Source: an uncultured Pelagibacteraceae bacterium
Lineage (GTDB): Bacteria; Pseudomonadota; Alphaproteobacteria; Pelagibacterales; Pelagibacteraceae
Assembly: GCA_913045275.1 (NCBI GenBank)
Contig: CAJWPG010000003.1
Coordinates: 1-64,000 of the forward strand
Direction: 5' to 3'
Length of the DNA: 64,000 nt
Shown here: positions 10,977-21,502 of the stretch, one piece after another
Layout of the letters: each line of letters starts with the position of its first letter
How positions within the stretch are numbered: the stretch's first letter is position 1
The notes under the pieces: generated by a model
What the model was told of the DNA's origin: nothing
Seen by the model: only the letters and a program-made list of their open reading frames with translations
Database searches by the model: none
Position numbers and translations under genes: made by a program

Positions 10977-13900
10977 TTATAATTTGATTGGTATCGGTTT
11001 ATCTCCATCAATATTGTATTTTTTAATAGCTTCTTTTGCATATTTTGATGCAATTAATTGTTCTTTAGCTAATACGCTTAGTCCATAGGTTACTAAATGC
11101 TGTTTATCAACTTCAAAGAATTTTCTAAGATTTTTTCTAGTATCACTTCTTCCAAAACCATCAGTTCCGAGAGAATAAAAACTCTTATTTGTATAAGGTC
11201 TAATTTGATCTGAATTCATTCTCATATAATCAGAAGCTGCCATAATTGGTCCCTCTGATTTACCTAAGCATTGTTCTACAAATGAAACTTTTTGTTCTTT
11301 ATCTGGGTTTAAAAGATTATATCTTTCAACTTCCATTCCATCTCTTCTCAATTCATTGAAGCTTGTAACACTCCATATTTCGCTATCTATTTGATATTCT
11401 TTTTGAAGTATTTCTGCTGCCATCATCATCTCTCTTAATATCGTACCAGATCCTAGAAGTTGAATTTTTGTTTTTTTATAATTATTAAATTCTTTAATTT
11501 TATACATTCCTTTAAGAATTCCTTCTTCGCAGTTTTTATCTTTTGGCATTTCGGGATGAGAGTAATTTTCATTCATGGTTGTTATATAATAAAAAACATT
11601 CTCTTTTTTTTCATGCATTCTTCTTAGACCTTCTCTAAAAATTACTGCAAGCTCATAGTGAAATGTAGGATCATATGTTACACAATTTGGTATGGTTGAA
11701 GCTATTAAATGACTATGCCCATCTTGATGCTGAAGCCCTTCGCCTGCCAAAGTAGTTTTGCCTGCTGTAGCGCCAATTAAAAAACCTCTGGATTGGCTAT
11801 CTCCAGCTGCCCAAGCAAGATCTCCTATTCTTTGAAAACCAAACATAGAATAAAAAATATAGATTGGGATCATTTCGATATCATGGTTTGTATAAGCTGT
11901 TGCAGCCGCAATCCATGATGACATGGCTCCAGCTTCGTTAATTCCTTCTTCTAAAACTTGTCCACCTTTATCTTCTCTATAAGAACTTAGCTGTTCAGAA
12001 TCTTCAGGTTCATATTTTTGTCCTTCATGTGCATATATTCCTATCTTTTGAAAAAAACCTTCCATGCCAAAAGTTCTTGCCTCATCAGGAATAATTGGTA
12101 CCAATCTTGGTGAAATATTTTTATCTCTTAACAGATTTGTAAACATTCTAACCATTGCCATAGTAGTGGACATTTCTTTTTCACCAGTTGATACTTTCAT
12201 AAAATCAAAGATATTTTTTGATGGGGCTTTGATTGGTTTTGCGTAGGTTGTTCTTTCTGGTAAAAAACCACCGAGATTCATTCTTCTTTCTTTGATATAC
12301 TTAATTTCTGGAGATTTTTCGTCTGGTTTGAAATACTCAATATTTTTTACTTGTTGGTCAGTAAGAGGTACATCAAAACGATCTCTGTAATATAACAAAT
12401 CATCTACATCTAATTTTTTAGTTTGGTGAGTAGTATTAACGCTCTCACCTGTTTTTCCCATTCCATAACCTTTAATTGTTTTGGTTATAATAACTGTCGG
12501 ACTTCCAGTATTTTTAACAGCTTTATCATATGCCGCATAAACTTTGTGAGGATCGTGGCCGCCTCGATTTAATTTCCAAATATCTTTATCGGACATTGCT
12601 GAAACTAATTTTAGAGTTTCTGGATATTTTCCAAAAAATTTTTCTCTGACGTATAAACCATCTCTTGCTTTCATTGCCTGGTATTCGCCATCCACCGTTT
12701 CGTTCATAATCTTAACTAGATGACCCGATTTATCGTTTGCAATCAAAGAGTCCCAATAAGACCCCCAAATTACTTTTATTACATTCCAACCAGCGCCTCT
12801 AAAAATTCCCTCTAGTTCTTGGATAATTTTTCCATTACCTCTTACTGGTCCATCTAATCTTTGAAGGTTACAATTTATAACAAATATCAAATTGTCTAAT
12901 TTTTCTCTGGCAGCTAATCCTATTGCGCCAAGTGACTCTGGTTCATCCATTTCTCCGTCCCCTAGAAATGCCCAAACTTTTCGACCTTCATCTTTAATTA
13001 AACCTCTATTAATTAAATATTTCATGAATCTTGCTTGATAAATTGCCATCATTGGACCTAAACCCATAGAAACGGTTGGAAATTGCCAGAAATTAGGCAT
13101 TAACCATGGGTGAGGATAAGATGAAAGTCCTCCTTTTTTTACTTCTTGTCGAAAACTATCTAGTTGCTTTTCATTTAGTCTTCCTTCTAGAAAAGCTCTA
13201 GCATACATTCCTGGTGCACTATGGCCTTGAAAATAAATTAAATCTCCACCAAATTTATTATTTTTTGCTCTCCAAAAATGATTCATTCCAACATCATAAA
13301 GTGTTGCGGCCGATGCAAAGGTACCTATATGGCCACCTAATTCTGGAAACTTTTTATTGGCCCTTACAACCATGGCTGCTGCATTCCATCTAATTAAAGA
13401 TCTAATTCTTCTTTCTATATTTTGGTCACCACTAGATTTTGCCTCTGCTTCAGGAGATATTGAATTTATATATGGTGTAGTTCTAGATAAAATTAAATCT
13501 GACCCTTCTTTATAAGAATGTTCAATTAATTCTTTTATTAAAAATTGTGCTCTATGTTTTCCATCTTTTTCTAGAACGGCAGAAATAGAATCTAACCAAT
13601 CTTTGGTTTCAAGTGGATCAATATCTTTATTGTTAACTACAATTTTAACTTCGTCTTTTAATTTTATTGATTGAATTTTTTTATCTTCAGTTTCAATTTC
13701 ATCTTTAGTTTTCTGTATTGAACTTTCGGCTTCTTGAATTATTTTTTCTGTAACTGGAGGTATTTTTTCATTACTATTCTCTTCATTTGAGGATAAAGTT
13801 AATATTAAATCTCCCTTAGAAACTTTATCACCTATTTTGACGCTAATACTTTCAACTTCCCCTTCTTGGTTTGATGGAACCTCCACACTAGATTTATCAC

Positions 13901-14018
13901 TTTCTAAAGTTACTACTGGATCGTTTTTATTGATTTTTTGACCTTTTTTAACCAATACTTCTATTATCTCAACATTATCGAAATCACCTATATCTGGAAT
14001 TAATAATTTTAAACTCAT
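10977..14018 (-). CDS. aceE: Pyruvate dehydrogenase E1 (homodimeric type) with an N-terminal lipoyl domain fusion
   Basis: 1013 aa; residues about 1-78 form a lipoyl domain (LESDKSSVEVPS); the rest is canonical AceE (DWLDSISAV, GHIGTFASAATLYDVG, GDGEMDEPES). Confidence 0.94.
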   Translation of the reverse strand: MSLKLLIPDIGDFDNVEIIEVLVKKGQKINKNDPVVTLESDKSSVEVPSNQEGEVESISVKIGDKVSKGDLILTLSSNEENSNEKIPPVTEKIIQEAESSIQKTKDEIETEDKKIQSIKLKDEVKIVVNNKDIDPLETKDWLDSISAVLEKDGKHRAQFLIKELIEHSYKEGSDLILSRTTPYINSISPEAEAKSSGDQNIERRIRSLIRWNAAAMVVRANKKFPELGGHIGTFASAATLYDVGMNHFWRAKNNKFGGDLIYFQGHSAPGMYARAFLEGRLNEKQLDSFRQEVKKGGLSSYPHPWLMPNFWQFPTVSMGLGPMMAIYQARFMKYLINRGLIKDEGRKVWAFLGDGEMDEPESLGAIGLAAREKLDNLIFVINCNLQRLDGPVRGNGKIIQELEGIFRGAGWNVIKVIWGSYWDSLIANDKSGHLVKIMNETVDGEYQAMKARDGLYVREKFFGKYPETLKLVSAMSDKDIWKLNRGGHDPHKVYAAYDKAVKNTGSPTVIITKTIKGYGMGKTGESVNTTHQTKKLDVDDLLYYRDRFDVPLTDQQVKNIEYFKPDEKSPEIKYIKERRMNLGGFLPERTTYAKPIKAPSKNIFDFMKVSTGEKEMSTTMAMVRMFTNLLRDKNISPRLVPIIPDEARTFGMEGFFQKIGIYAHEGQKYEPEDSEQLSSYREDKGGQVLEEGINEAGAMSSWIAAATAYTNHDIEMIPIYIFYSMFGFQRIGDLAWAAGDSQSRGFLIGATAGKTTLAGEGLQHQDGHSHLIASTIPNCVTYDPTFHYELAVIFREGLRRMHEKKENVFYYITTMNENYSHPEMPKDKNCEEGILKGMYKIKEFNNYKKTKIQLLGSGTILREMMMAAEILQKEYQIDSEIWSVTSFNELRRDGMEVERYNLLNPDKEQKVSFVEQCLGKSEGPIMAASDYMRMNSDQIRPYTNKSFYSLGTDGFGRSDTRKNLRKFFEVDKQHLVTYGLSVLAKEQLIASKYAKEAIKKYNIDGDKPIPIKL

Positions 14019-14096
14019 AAATAAAAACTAGTATATACACAATAATTGCTAAATTAAAAATTTACATAAAAAATAATGTTAAAAATTTAACATTTT

Positions 14097-14173
14097 GCGC
14101 CTGTAGCTCAATTGGATAGAGCGCTTGGCTACGGACCAGGAGGTTCTGGGTTCAACTCCTAGCAGGCGCACCA
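14097..14173 (+). tRNA. tRNA-Arg (anticodon ACG)
   Basis: GCGCCTG...CAGGCGC acceptor, anticodon stem-loop CTTGG-CTACGGA-CCAGG, TTC arm, encoded CCA. Confidence 0.96.
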
Positions 14174-14266
14174 AAAAGGAAAAATGAAAATATCTTTGCA
14201 AAAATCTGTGATTTATTTTTTTTGTTTGGTGTTGATATTATTAATTTTAATTACAATATTAATCTA

Positions 14267-14692
14267 ATGACAAAAAGCTTTGAACAATTAAGTACCAAAC
14301 TTGGATATATGAAGCATAATGGTGGGTTATTATTCAGAGAGATATCTAAGAATGAGTACGAATTCAAAACTAAAATAGATCAAAATCACTTAAATATGGC
14401 AGGAATTACTCACGGTGGTTATTTAGTTTCTATCATTGATGCGGGAGCTGGCACAGGCGCTCAAAGATCAACTGATGGTAAACCATGTGTAACTATTTCT
14501 CTAGATATAAAATTTATAGGTTCAACAGTATTAGGAGATGAAATTATTGGATTTACAAAAATTCAAAAAATAACAAATAGTATGGTTTTCTTAATTTGTC
14601 ATTTAGAATGCAAAGGAAAATTAATTGCTACTGCTTCGGGTATATGGAAAATTTTAAAAAAATCTCTACCCAATGCTGGGTTTGGTGGTTAG
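14267..14692 (+). CDS. PaaI-family hotdog-fold thioesterase
   Basis: Start MTKSFEQ; AGITHGGYLVSIIDAGAGTGA motif. Confidence 0.85.
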   Translation: MTKSFEQLSTKLGYMKHNGGLLFREISKNEYEFKTKIDQNHLNMAGITHGGYLVSIIDAGAGTGAQRSTDGKPCVTISLDIKFIGSTVLGDEIIGFTKIQKITNSMVFLICHLECKGKLIATASGIWKILKKSLPNAGFGG

Positions 14693-17007
14693 TTATTTTT
14701 TCTCTTATTTAAATAGCCAAAAATTAATAATATTAAAAATGCAAATGGATAGACTATGTTTTTGCTTGGTCTATTTGAATTTTCAGTTTTGAATTCAGTT
14801 ATATAGTCTCCCATCTCAATTCCAGATTTTTTTGCCATTCCATTCCATTTAATATTATCAACTAAAATTTTTTCATTTTCTTTTATCAAACTAATTCCAT
14901 ATTTTTCTAAATTAAATTCGCTATCAAAAGTATTTTTTTCGATCACAAATAATTTATATCTTTCTCCGTATTCACTTACTCTTGTAATTTTTATTCTTAC
15001 TTCTTTTTTTGGATCTAGTTTTACATTTTCAATTTTATCTAATTCTAGATAGTTATATTTAGGATAAAATTTATTTAAAACAAAGTCTGGAGAAAGAAAT
15101 GAGATTGAAATTAAAAGAAAAATTATTATTTCATACCATCTTAGTTTATTAATAAACCATCCTTGTGTTGCGGCTGTAAATATTAAAATACCAATTAAAG
15201 AAGTTGCAATTATCAAAAGTGCATGCCAAATATTTTCAACACCTATTAACAATAATTCATGATTAAATAAAAATACTATTGGAAGAATCCCAGTTCTTAA
15301 ACTATACCAAAAGGCTTGTGCTCCCGTTCTAAGTGGGTCTCCTCCTGATATTGCAGCTGCAGCATATGACGCTAGTCCTACTGGAGGTGTTACGTCGGCC
15401 ATTAAGCCAAAATAAAAAACAAACAAATGAACTGCTATAAGTGGAAAAATAAAACCAGAAGCATTACCTACGTCCACCAAAACAGTTGCCATAAGTGATG
15501 CGACCACAACATAATTAGCAGTAGTTGGAAGACCCATTCCTAACAACAAACACAAAATTATTGTTAATAATAATAGAATCATCACATTGTCTTTAGCAAT
15601 TGACTCTATAACGATTATTAAGTTCGTGCTTAAACCAGTTGATCCAACTGCACCAACTATTACTCCTGCGGTAGCAATGGCAATGCCTACACCAACCATG
15701 TTAATAGCGCCTTTTTCAAATCCAACGATTGTTTGATTATACCAAACTATTAAACCATTTCTAAAATTTGATTCTTTAATTATTTTATTTAACAAATTTA
15801 CTAATATTAAAGATAAAGTTGCATAAAAAATTGAATATGAAGCTGTAAACCTCACATAAACCAACAAGTAAATTAAAACAAAAATCGGAATTAAAAAATG
15901 AAGTCCAGAGAGAAAAGTTTTTTTTAAGTTAGGAACATCTTGATCATCCATTCCTTTAAGATTTAATTTTAATGCCTCTAAGTGAGAAATATAAAATAAT
16001 GCAATGTAAGAAATGATTGCTGGCAAAAATGCATGCTTAACGACTTCAAAATATGTTACCCCAATAAAACTTGCCATTACAAATGCTGCTGCTCCCATAA
16101 CTGGAGGCATAATTTGACCGTTAACAGATGATGAAACTTCTATGGCTCCGGCTTTTTCTTTAGAAAATCCTGTTTTTTTCATAATAGGAATTGTGAAAGT
16201 TCCAGTTGTGACAGTGTTTGCTATCGATGATCCTGATATTAAGCCTGTCATACCAGAACCTAGGATTGCAGCTTTTGCTGGACCACCCCTCATTTTTCCG
16301 ACCATTGCAAAAGCTAAATCTAAAAAATATTTTCCACCACCTGCTGTTTCTAACAAGGCGCCAAATAAAACAAATAAAAATATAAAATCTACCGAAACAC
16401 CAATCGGTATTCCAAATATAGCCTCTTGATCAAACCATTGAAATCCAACAAGTCTTTTTAACGATAGACCGCCATGAGAAATAATTTCTGGAGCGTATCG
16501 CCCAAAATATGAAAATAGTAAAAAACAAATTGCAATTATAACTAAAGGAATTCCTATTACTCTTCTTGTAGCTTCAAGCAATATTAAAATTCCACATATG
16601 CCAATTATTAATTCTATGGGAATTATAATATTTTCAGCTAATGTAATTTTTAAAAGAATGCCCCCTCTATCTACTAATTGATCGTAAAAAAAATAAATAT
16701 AAAGACAACAAAAAGTTCCTATGATACTTATCAATATATCGAAGATTGAAATTTTTTTTGATCTTGAATATGGAAATATCAAAAATGCTAATAATAAAGC
16801 AAAACCTAAATGAATAGCCCGCGCTGGTAAACCTTTAAACATTCCAATATTAAACCAAAACGGAAAAGGGGAAGCATACCAAAGCTGAAACAGAGACCAG
16901 ATAATTGCTATAGCTACTACAATTTTTAAATGTAATCCAGTAAGGTTTCTAGTAGGAGACAAATCTTCATGAATTTTACTTTGAATCTTTGTATTATTTT
17001 CACTCAT
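14689..17007 (-). CDS. TRAP transporter permease, TAXI type, fused small/large subunits with C-terminal soluble (DUF3394-like) domain
   Basis: 772 aa; GSGMTGLISGSSIANTVTTGTFTIPIMKK and GMGLPTTANYVV motifs; C-terminal WNGMAKKSGIEMGDYITEF. Confidence 0.9.
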   Translation of the reverse strand: MSENNTKIQSKIHEDLSPTRNLTGLHLKIVVAIAIIWSLFQLWYASPFPFWFNIGMFKGLPARAIHLGFALLLAFLIFPYSRSKKISIFDILISIIGTFCCLYIYFFYDQLVDRGGILLKITLAENIIIPIELIIGICGILILLEATRRVIGIPLVIIAICFLLFSYFGRYAPEIISHGGLSLKRLVGFQWFDQEAIFGIPIGVSVDFIFLFVLFGALLETAGGGKYFLDLAFAMVGKMRGGPAKAAILGSGMTGLISGSSIANTVTTGTFTIPIMKKTGFSKEKAGAIEVSSSVNGQIMPPVMGAAAFVMASFIGVTYFEVVKHAFLPAIISYIALFYISHLEALKLNLKGMDDQDVPNLKKTFLSGLHFLIPIFVLIYLLVYVRFTASYSIFYATLSLILVNLLNKIIKESNFRNGLIVWYNQTIVGFEKGAINMVGVGIAIATAGVIVGAVGSTGLSTNLIIVIESIAKDNVMILLLLTIILCLLLGMGLPTTANYVVVASLMATVLVDVGNASGFIFPLIAVHLFVFYFGLMADVTPPVGLASYAAAAISGGDPLRTGAQAFWYSLRTGILPIVFLFNHELLLIGVENIWHALLIIATSLIGILIFTAATQGWFINKLRWYEIIIFLLISISFLSPDFVLNKFYPKYNYLELDKIENVKLDPKKEVRIKITRVSEYGERYKLFVIEKNTFDSEFNLEKYGISLIKENEKILVDNIKWNGMAKKSGIEMGDYITEFKTENSNRPSKNIVYPFAFLILLIFGYLNKRKNN

Positions 17008-17036
17008 TTAAGATATTTACATTACTATAAAAAAAA

Positions 17037-17058
17037 GGCCCAATAAACATATTGGGCC
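17037..17058 (-). terminator. Intrinsic terminator between TAXI-SBP gene and permease gene
   Basis: GGCCCAATA-AACA-TATTGGGCC, with a T-tract on the - strand (A-run at 17029-17036 on +) and TTTTT on the + side. Confidence 0.85.
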
Positions 17059-17085
17059 TTTTTAAATTAAACTAATTATTATTAA

Positions 17086-18090
17086 TTACATTAATCCAGC
17101 TTCTTTATAGTATTTAATTGCACCTGGATGCAATGGAGCAGATAAACCATCTGCTATCATGTTTTTCTTTTCCAATGGTCCAAAAGCAGGATGTTGTTTT
17201 CTAAAATCATCAAAATTTTCAAAAACAGCTTTTGTTACTAAATAAACTAGTTCCTCTGAAACATCTGCGCTCGTTACAACGGTAGCTTTAACGCCAAAAG
17301 TAGTTGCATCAGAAGTTTGTCCAGTGTAAGTCCCTGCTGGAATTACTGCTTTAGCATAGTAATCAGCGCCATCAATTAATCCTTGAACAGGCCCGCCTGT
17401 TAAATTAATTGGTTTTGCCTTTGCAGCGCATGTTGCTGCTTGTTCCATGGCACCATTAGGAAATCCTACAGAATAACCATAAGCATCTATTTTTCCATCA
17501 CATAGAGCTTTTACCTGTTCTGATGATGTTAATTCTGTTGTAGATTTAAAGAAGCTATTATCAACTCCCATTGCTTTCATAAGTTCTTCCATAGTTCCTC
17601 TTTGTCCAGAACCAGGGTTACCAATGTTAACAACTTTGCCTTTTAACCCTTTAAAATCTTTTATGCCTGACTTTGCACTTGCCCAGATTTGAAATGGTTC
17701 GTTATGAACAGAAAAAACAGCTCTTAAACCTTCAAACTGTTTTCCTTCCCATTTGCTTGAGCCATTAACAGCATGATATTGCCAGTCAGACTGTGCTACA
17801 CCAAATTGGAATTCACCATCTTTAATTTGGCCTATATTGTAGTTTGAACCACCTGTAGATGGAGCTGTACATCTGTAAGCTTTATCAATACCCTTTTTTC
17901 TGCCGTGCTCTTTGGCAATGGCTGATTTATGCAACATTTTACAAATAGCGTTACCTGTTTGGAAATAAACTCCAGTAGGTCCTCCTGTTCCTATCGTAAA
18001 AAACTCTGCTGACTTTGCTACAGTGTTAAAAGATAACAATGTCGCAAAAAGAATTAGAGTGCTTGATAGGATAGATAGTATTTTTTTCAT
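17086..18090 (-). CDS. TAXI-family TRAP transporter solute-binding protein
   Basis: Signal peptide then FFTIGTGGPTGVYFQTGNAICKML; strong SD AGGGGGG upstream. Confidence 0.94.
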   Translation of the reverse strand: MKKILSILSSTLILFATLLSFNTVAKSAEFFTIGTGGPTGVYFQTGNAICKMLHKSAIAKEHGRKKGIDKAYRCTAPSTGGSNYNIGQIKDGEFQFGVAQSDWQYHAVNGSSKWEGKQFEGLRAVFSVHNEPFQIWASAKSGIKDFKGLKGKVVNIGNPGSGQRGTMEELMKAMGVDNSFFKSTTELTSSEQVKALCDGKIDAYGYSVGFPNGAMEQAATCAAKAKPINLTGGPVQGLIDGADYYAKAVIPAGTYTGQTSDATTFGVKATVVTSADVSEELVYLVTKAVFENFDDFRKQHPAFGPLEKKNMIADGLSAPLHPGAIKYYKEAGLM

Positions 18091-18158
18091 TTTCCCCCCT
18101 ATTTAGTTAATTATAATAAATAATTGAAACAAAATTTGTATTAATTGTCCAGATGTTT

Positions 18159-19385
18159 TTATGTTATTTCAGCCCAATCTTTAAGCTTTTTAGTCCCTTC
18201 AATAATTTTAGGAGCAAAGTTTTTAATTATCTCTTCATTAATATTTGTTTCTAAATTTATTTCAGACATAAACTTTTTACCATCAAAATCTGTATAACTT
18301 AAACGAGTTATCATTTTATCTTTAGGAAAACCAAAATCAGAACCGGGCAATATTGCTACACCTTTTTTGTTTAAAATTTCTGTACACATTTCATCTGAAG
18401 TTTTAAATTTTTTATTCATGAATTCTGGCATTAAATAAAAGCCACCCATAGGTTTGTTCATAATAACATTATTTGACTTTAAGTTATTATAAACATATTC
18501 GCCTATTCCTTTTAATATTTTTATTGATTTTAAAATGTAGTCTGTATGATCATTATTAAACGCCGATATTGCAGCAAATTGTATTGGTGCACTGACTGCT
18601 GAAAACGTTTCGCTAGCTAAAACTTTTATTGAATTTTTTAGTTTACTTAATTCATTTGGAATTACAAAATAACCAAGTCTCCATCCTCCTGCCCCACACC
18701 ATTTGCTAAGTCCATTACTAACAATAACTTGTTCTGAACAATAGTTTGATATCGATTCATAATTTTCATCAAAAGTCAGTTCTGAATAAATTTCATCAGA
18801 CAAAACTATTATTTTATATTTTTTTACAATTTCACTTATTTCTTTTATATTTTTGCATACTTGTCCAGAAGGATTGTTTGGAGAATTTAAAATCAATAAA
18901 TAATTTTTTTCTTTATTTTTTAGTACTAATTCTTCAAGACTTTCTGCTGTTGGGTACCAATTATTTTCAGCAATAGTTTGGATCCAATGAAATTTGTTAT
19001 CTGCTATAATTGATTGAGGTTTATACGAAACCCAGCTTGGAGCAGGAAGTATAATATCTCCATCAAAAGAAACATGTAGTAGAAACATTAGTTCTTTTGA
19101 TCCAGGTCCTATAATTATTTGTTCTGATGAAAAATTGTTTTTTTTCTTTTTCGATTCATATTTTGAAATAGCCACTCTAAGATCGTATAAACCTTGTATA
19201 GCTAAATAACTCTTTTGATGAGCATTTTTTTTAAGTTCATCCACAACTTTAACTGGAACTGGAAATGGCGATTGTCCAAAACCAAATTTAATAATTTCTT
19301 TTCCTTCTTGTTCTAATTTTTTTGAAATTTCATTTATCTTTAATGTCGTGGACAAATCTAGATTCTTAATTTTATTTTTAATCAT
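18159..19385 (-). CDS. Class I/II PLP-dependent aminotransferase
   Basis: NSPNNPSGQV, LSDEIYSELTFD, SNGLSKWCGAGGWRLGYF motifs. Confidence 0.88.
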   Translation of the reverse strand: MIKNKIKNLDLSTTLKINEISKKLEQEGKEIIKFGFGQSPFPVPVKVVDELKKNAHQKSYLAIQGLYDLRVAISKYESKKKKNNFSSEQIIIGPGSKELMFLLHVSFDGDIILPAPSWVSYKPQSIIADNKFHWIQTIAENNWYPTAESLEELVLKNKEKNYLLILNSPNNPSGQVCKNIKEISEIVKKYKIIVLSDEIYSELTFDENYESISNYCSEQVIVSNGLSKWCGAGGWRLGYFVIPNELSKLKNSIKVLASETFSAVSAPIQFAAISAFNNDHTDYILKSIKILKGIGEYVYNNLKSNNVIMNKPMGGFYLMPEFMNKKFKTSDEMCTEILNKKGVAILPGSDFGFPKDKMITRLSYTDFDGKKFMSEINLETNINEEIIKNFAPKIIEGTKKLKDWAEIT

Positions 19386-21340
19386 TATGATTTTAATTGT
19401 TTTAAATTTTTATATTGTTTTAAAACATTTGGATTTGCTAACACTTGAATATTTTTGATCTTATTTCCTTCAATTATATTTTTAACAGCCAATTCTACAA
19501 TTTTGCCATTCTTTGTTCTAGGAATATCGCTGACCTCTATAATTTTTGCAGGTACATGCCTTTGCGATGCTTCTGATCTTATAGTTTTTTTTAGTTTTTG
19601 AATAAAAAAATCATCCAATGAATTAGGTTTACTCAAAACTAAAAATAATATTATTCTCACATCATTATCCCAAGATTGACTTACAACAATAGATTCTTTT
19701 ATATTTTTAAATTTTTCTACAACTGAATAAATTTCTGCTGTTCCAAGTCTCACTCCTCCTGGATTTAAAGTAGCATCCGATCTTCCATATATAATATATC
19801 CACCATTTTTTTTTCTTTCAGCATAGTCTCCATGATGCCAAACATTTTTAAATTTTGTAAAATAAGCATTTTTGTATTTTTTATTATTTTTATCATTCCA
19901 AAATAATTTCGGCATTGATGGAAATGGTGATTTACAAACTAATTCACCTTTTTTATTTATTAATGATTTTCCTTTATCTGAAAAAATATCAATATTCATT
20001 CCTAAACCGTTATTTTGAATTTGACCTTTGTAAACAGGAGAATAAATATTGCCTAAAACAAAACAAGAAACTATATCTGTGCCTCCTGCTATAGAGGTTA
20101 GATGAACATTTTTTTTTATATTATTGTAAACATATTGAAAATTATCACTTGAAAGAGGAGATCCCGTTGAACAAATTGTTTTTAGTTTGGTTAACTTAAA
20201 TTTTGATTTTATTTTAGTGTTTAGTTTTCTTAATTGGTCAATATATTTTGCGCTTACACCAAAAAGAGTAATTTTTTCACTATCTGCTATTTTAAATAAT
20301 AAATCATCTTTTTTATACATTGGAAAACCATCAAATAATACAATCGATGCTCTAGATGCAAGGCATGTTAAAAGCCAATTCCACATCATCCACCCACATG
20401 TAGTAAAATAAAAAACATTATCATCAGGTTTTATCTCGCAATGTAATTGATGTTCTTTTAAATGTTGTAATAAAACTCCACCTGATCGATGACAAATACA
20501 CTTTGGTTTTCCTGTAGTTCCGCTTGAATATAAAATTGCCAATTCATGATCAAAATCAAATCTTTTAAATTTAATTTCATTGTATTTAATTTTATATATT
20601 TTATCTAAATTATAAAGCTTTATACTTTTTGACTTTTTTTGCTTTAAGTATTTTTTTCCCGGGTAATTTACTATTAAAACAGTTTTAATTGATTTTATTT
20701 TATTTAAAATTAATGGAAGTCTTTCTAAAATATTTATTTCTTTACCATTGTAATAGTACCTATCTGTTATGATTAATATTTTGGGCTTAATTTGAGAAAA
20801 TCTTTCTATCAAACCTTGAGTTCCAAAATCAGGGGAACATGAAGACCATATGGCACCAATTGTTGAGGTGGCCAAAAAACATTCAACAGTTTCAATTTGA
20901 TTTGCCATATATGCGGCTATTCTATCTTTTTCAGAAATTTTATTCTTTTTAAAACAATGAATTAACTTTGCAGTATTGTAATTCAAACTTTTCCATGATC
21001 TTGTCTCTCTATAACCATTCTCACTAATAAATGTAATAGCTTTAGAATTATCTTTTTTTGAGAGAAGATTTTCAGCAAAGTTTAACCTTGAATTTACAAA
21101 AAATTTATTTTTTATAAATTCTTTTGAATGTTTAAATTTCTCAACTTTTTTTCCTTTAACGCTTGTGTAGTCCCAAATTGAGCTCCAAAATAAATCTGTG
21201 TTATTTATGCTCCAATTAAATAATTTTTTATAATTTTTATTTGACTTATAATTATATTTTTTTGAAATAAATTTTTCAAATTTATACAAATTTGATTTTT
21301 TCTTTATGGATAAAGACGCCTCCCATAATTTTTTGTTCAT
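19385..21340 (-). CDS. Acetoacetate-CoA ligase
   Basis: 651 aa AMP-forming ligase; ILYSSGTTGKPKCICH; N-terminus and WMMWNWLLTCLASRASIVLFDG typical of acetoacetyl-CoA synthetase. Confidence 0.88.
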   Translation of the reverse strand: MNKKLWEASLSIKKKSNLYKFEKFISKKYNYKSNKNYKKLFNWSINNTDLFWSSIWDYTSVKGKKVEKFKHSKEFIKNKFFVNSRLNFAENLLSKKDNSKAITFISENGYRETRSWKSLNYNTAKLIHCFKKNKISEKDRIAAYMANQIETVECFLATSTIGAIWSSCSPDFGTQGLIERFSQIKPKILIITDRYYYNGKEINILERLPLILNKIKSIKTVLIVNYPGKKYLKQKKSKSIKLYNLDKIYKIKYNEIKFKRFDFDHELAILYSSGTTGKPKCICHRSGGVLLQHLKEHQLHCEIKPDDNVFYFTTCGWMMWNWLLTCLASRASIVLFDGFPMYKKDDLLFKIADSEKITLFGVSAKYIDQLRKLNTKIKSKFKLTKLKTICSTGSPLSSDNFQYVYNNIKKNVHLTSIAGGTDIVSCFVLGNIYSPVYKGQIQNNGLGMNIDIFSDKGKSLINKKGELVCKSPFPSMPKLFWNDKNNKKYKNAYFTKFKNVWHHGDYAERKKNGGYIIYGRSDATLNPGGVRLGTAEIYSVVEKFKNIKESIVVSQSWDNDVRIILFLVLSKPNSLDDFFIQKLKKTIRSEASQRHVPAKIIEVSDIPRTKNGKIVELAVKNIIEGNKIKNIQVLANPNVLKQYKNLKQLKS

Positions 21341-21502
21341 AAAAAATTATATTGAATTTATTAAATTTATGGTAACCTTTAATATACAAAAAATTAAAAT
21401 GAGAACTTTTTCCTTTCCGATTCGGGCCTGTTTTAGACCATTTTTGTTCTTTTTGGGTAACAAAATATAGTAGGTAAAAAAAATATCATACTAAAAGTTG
21501 AA

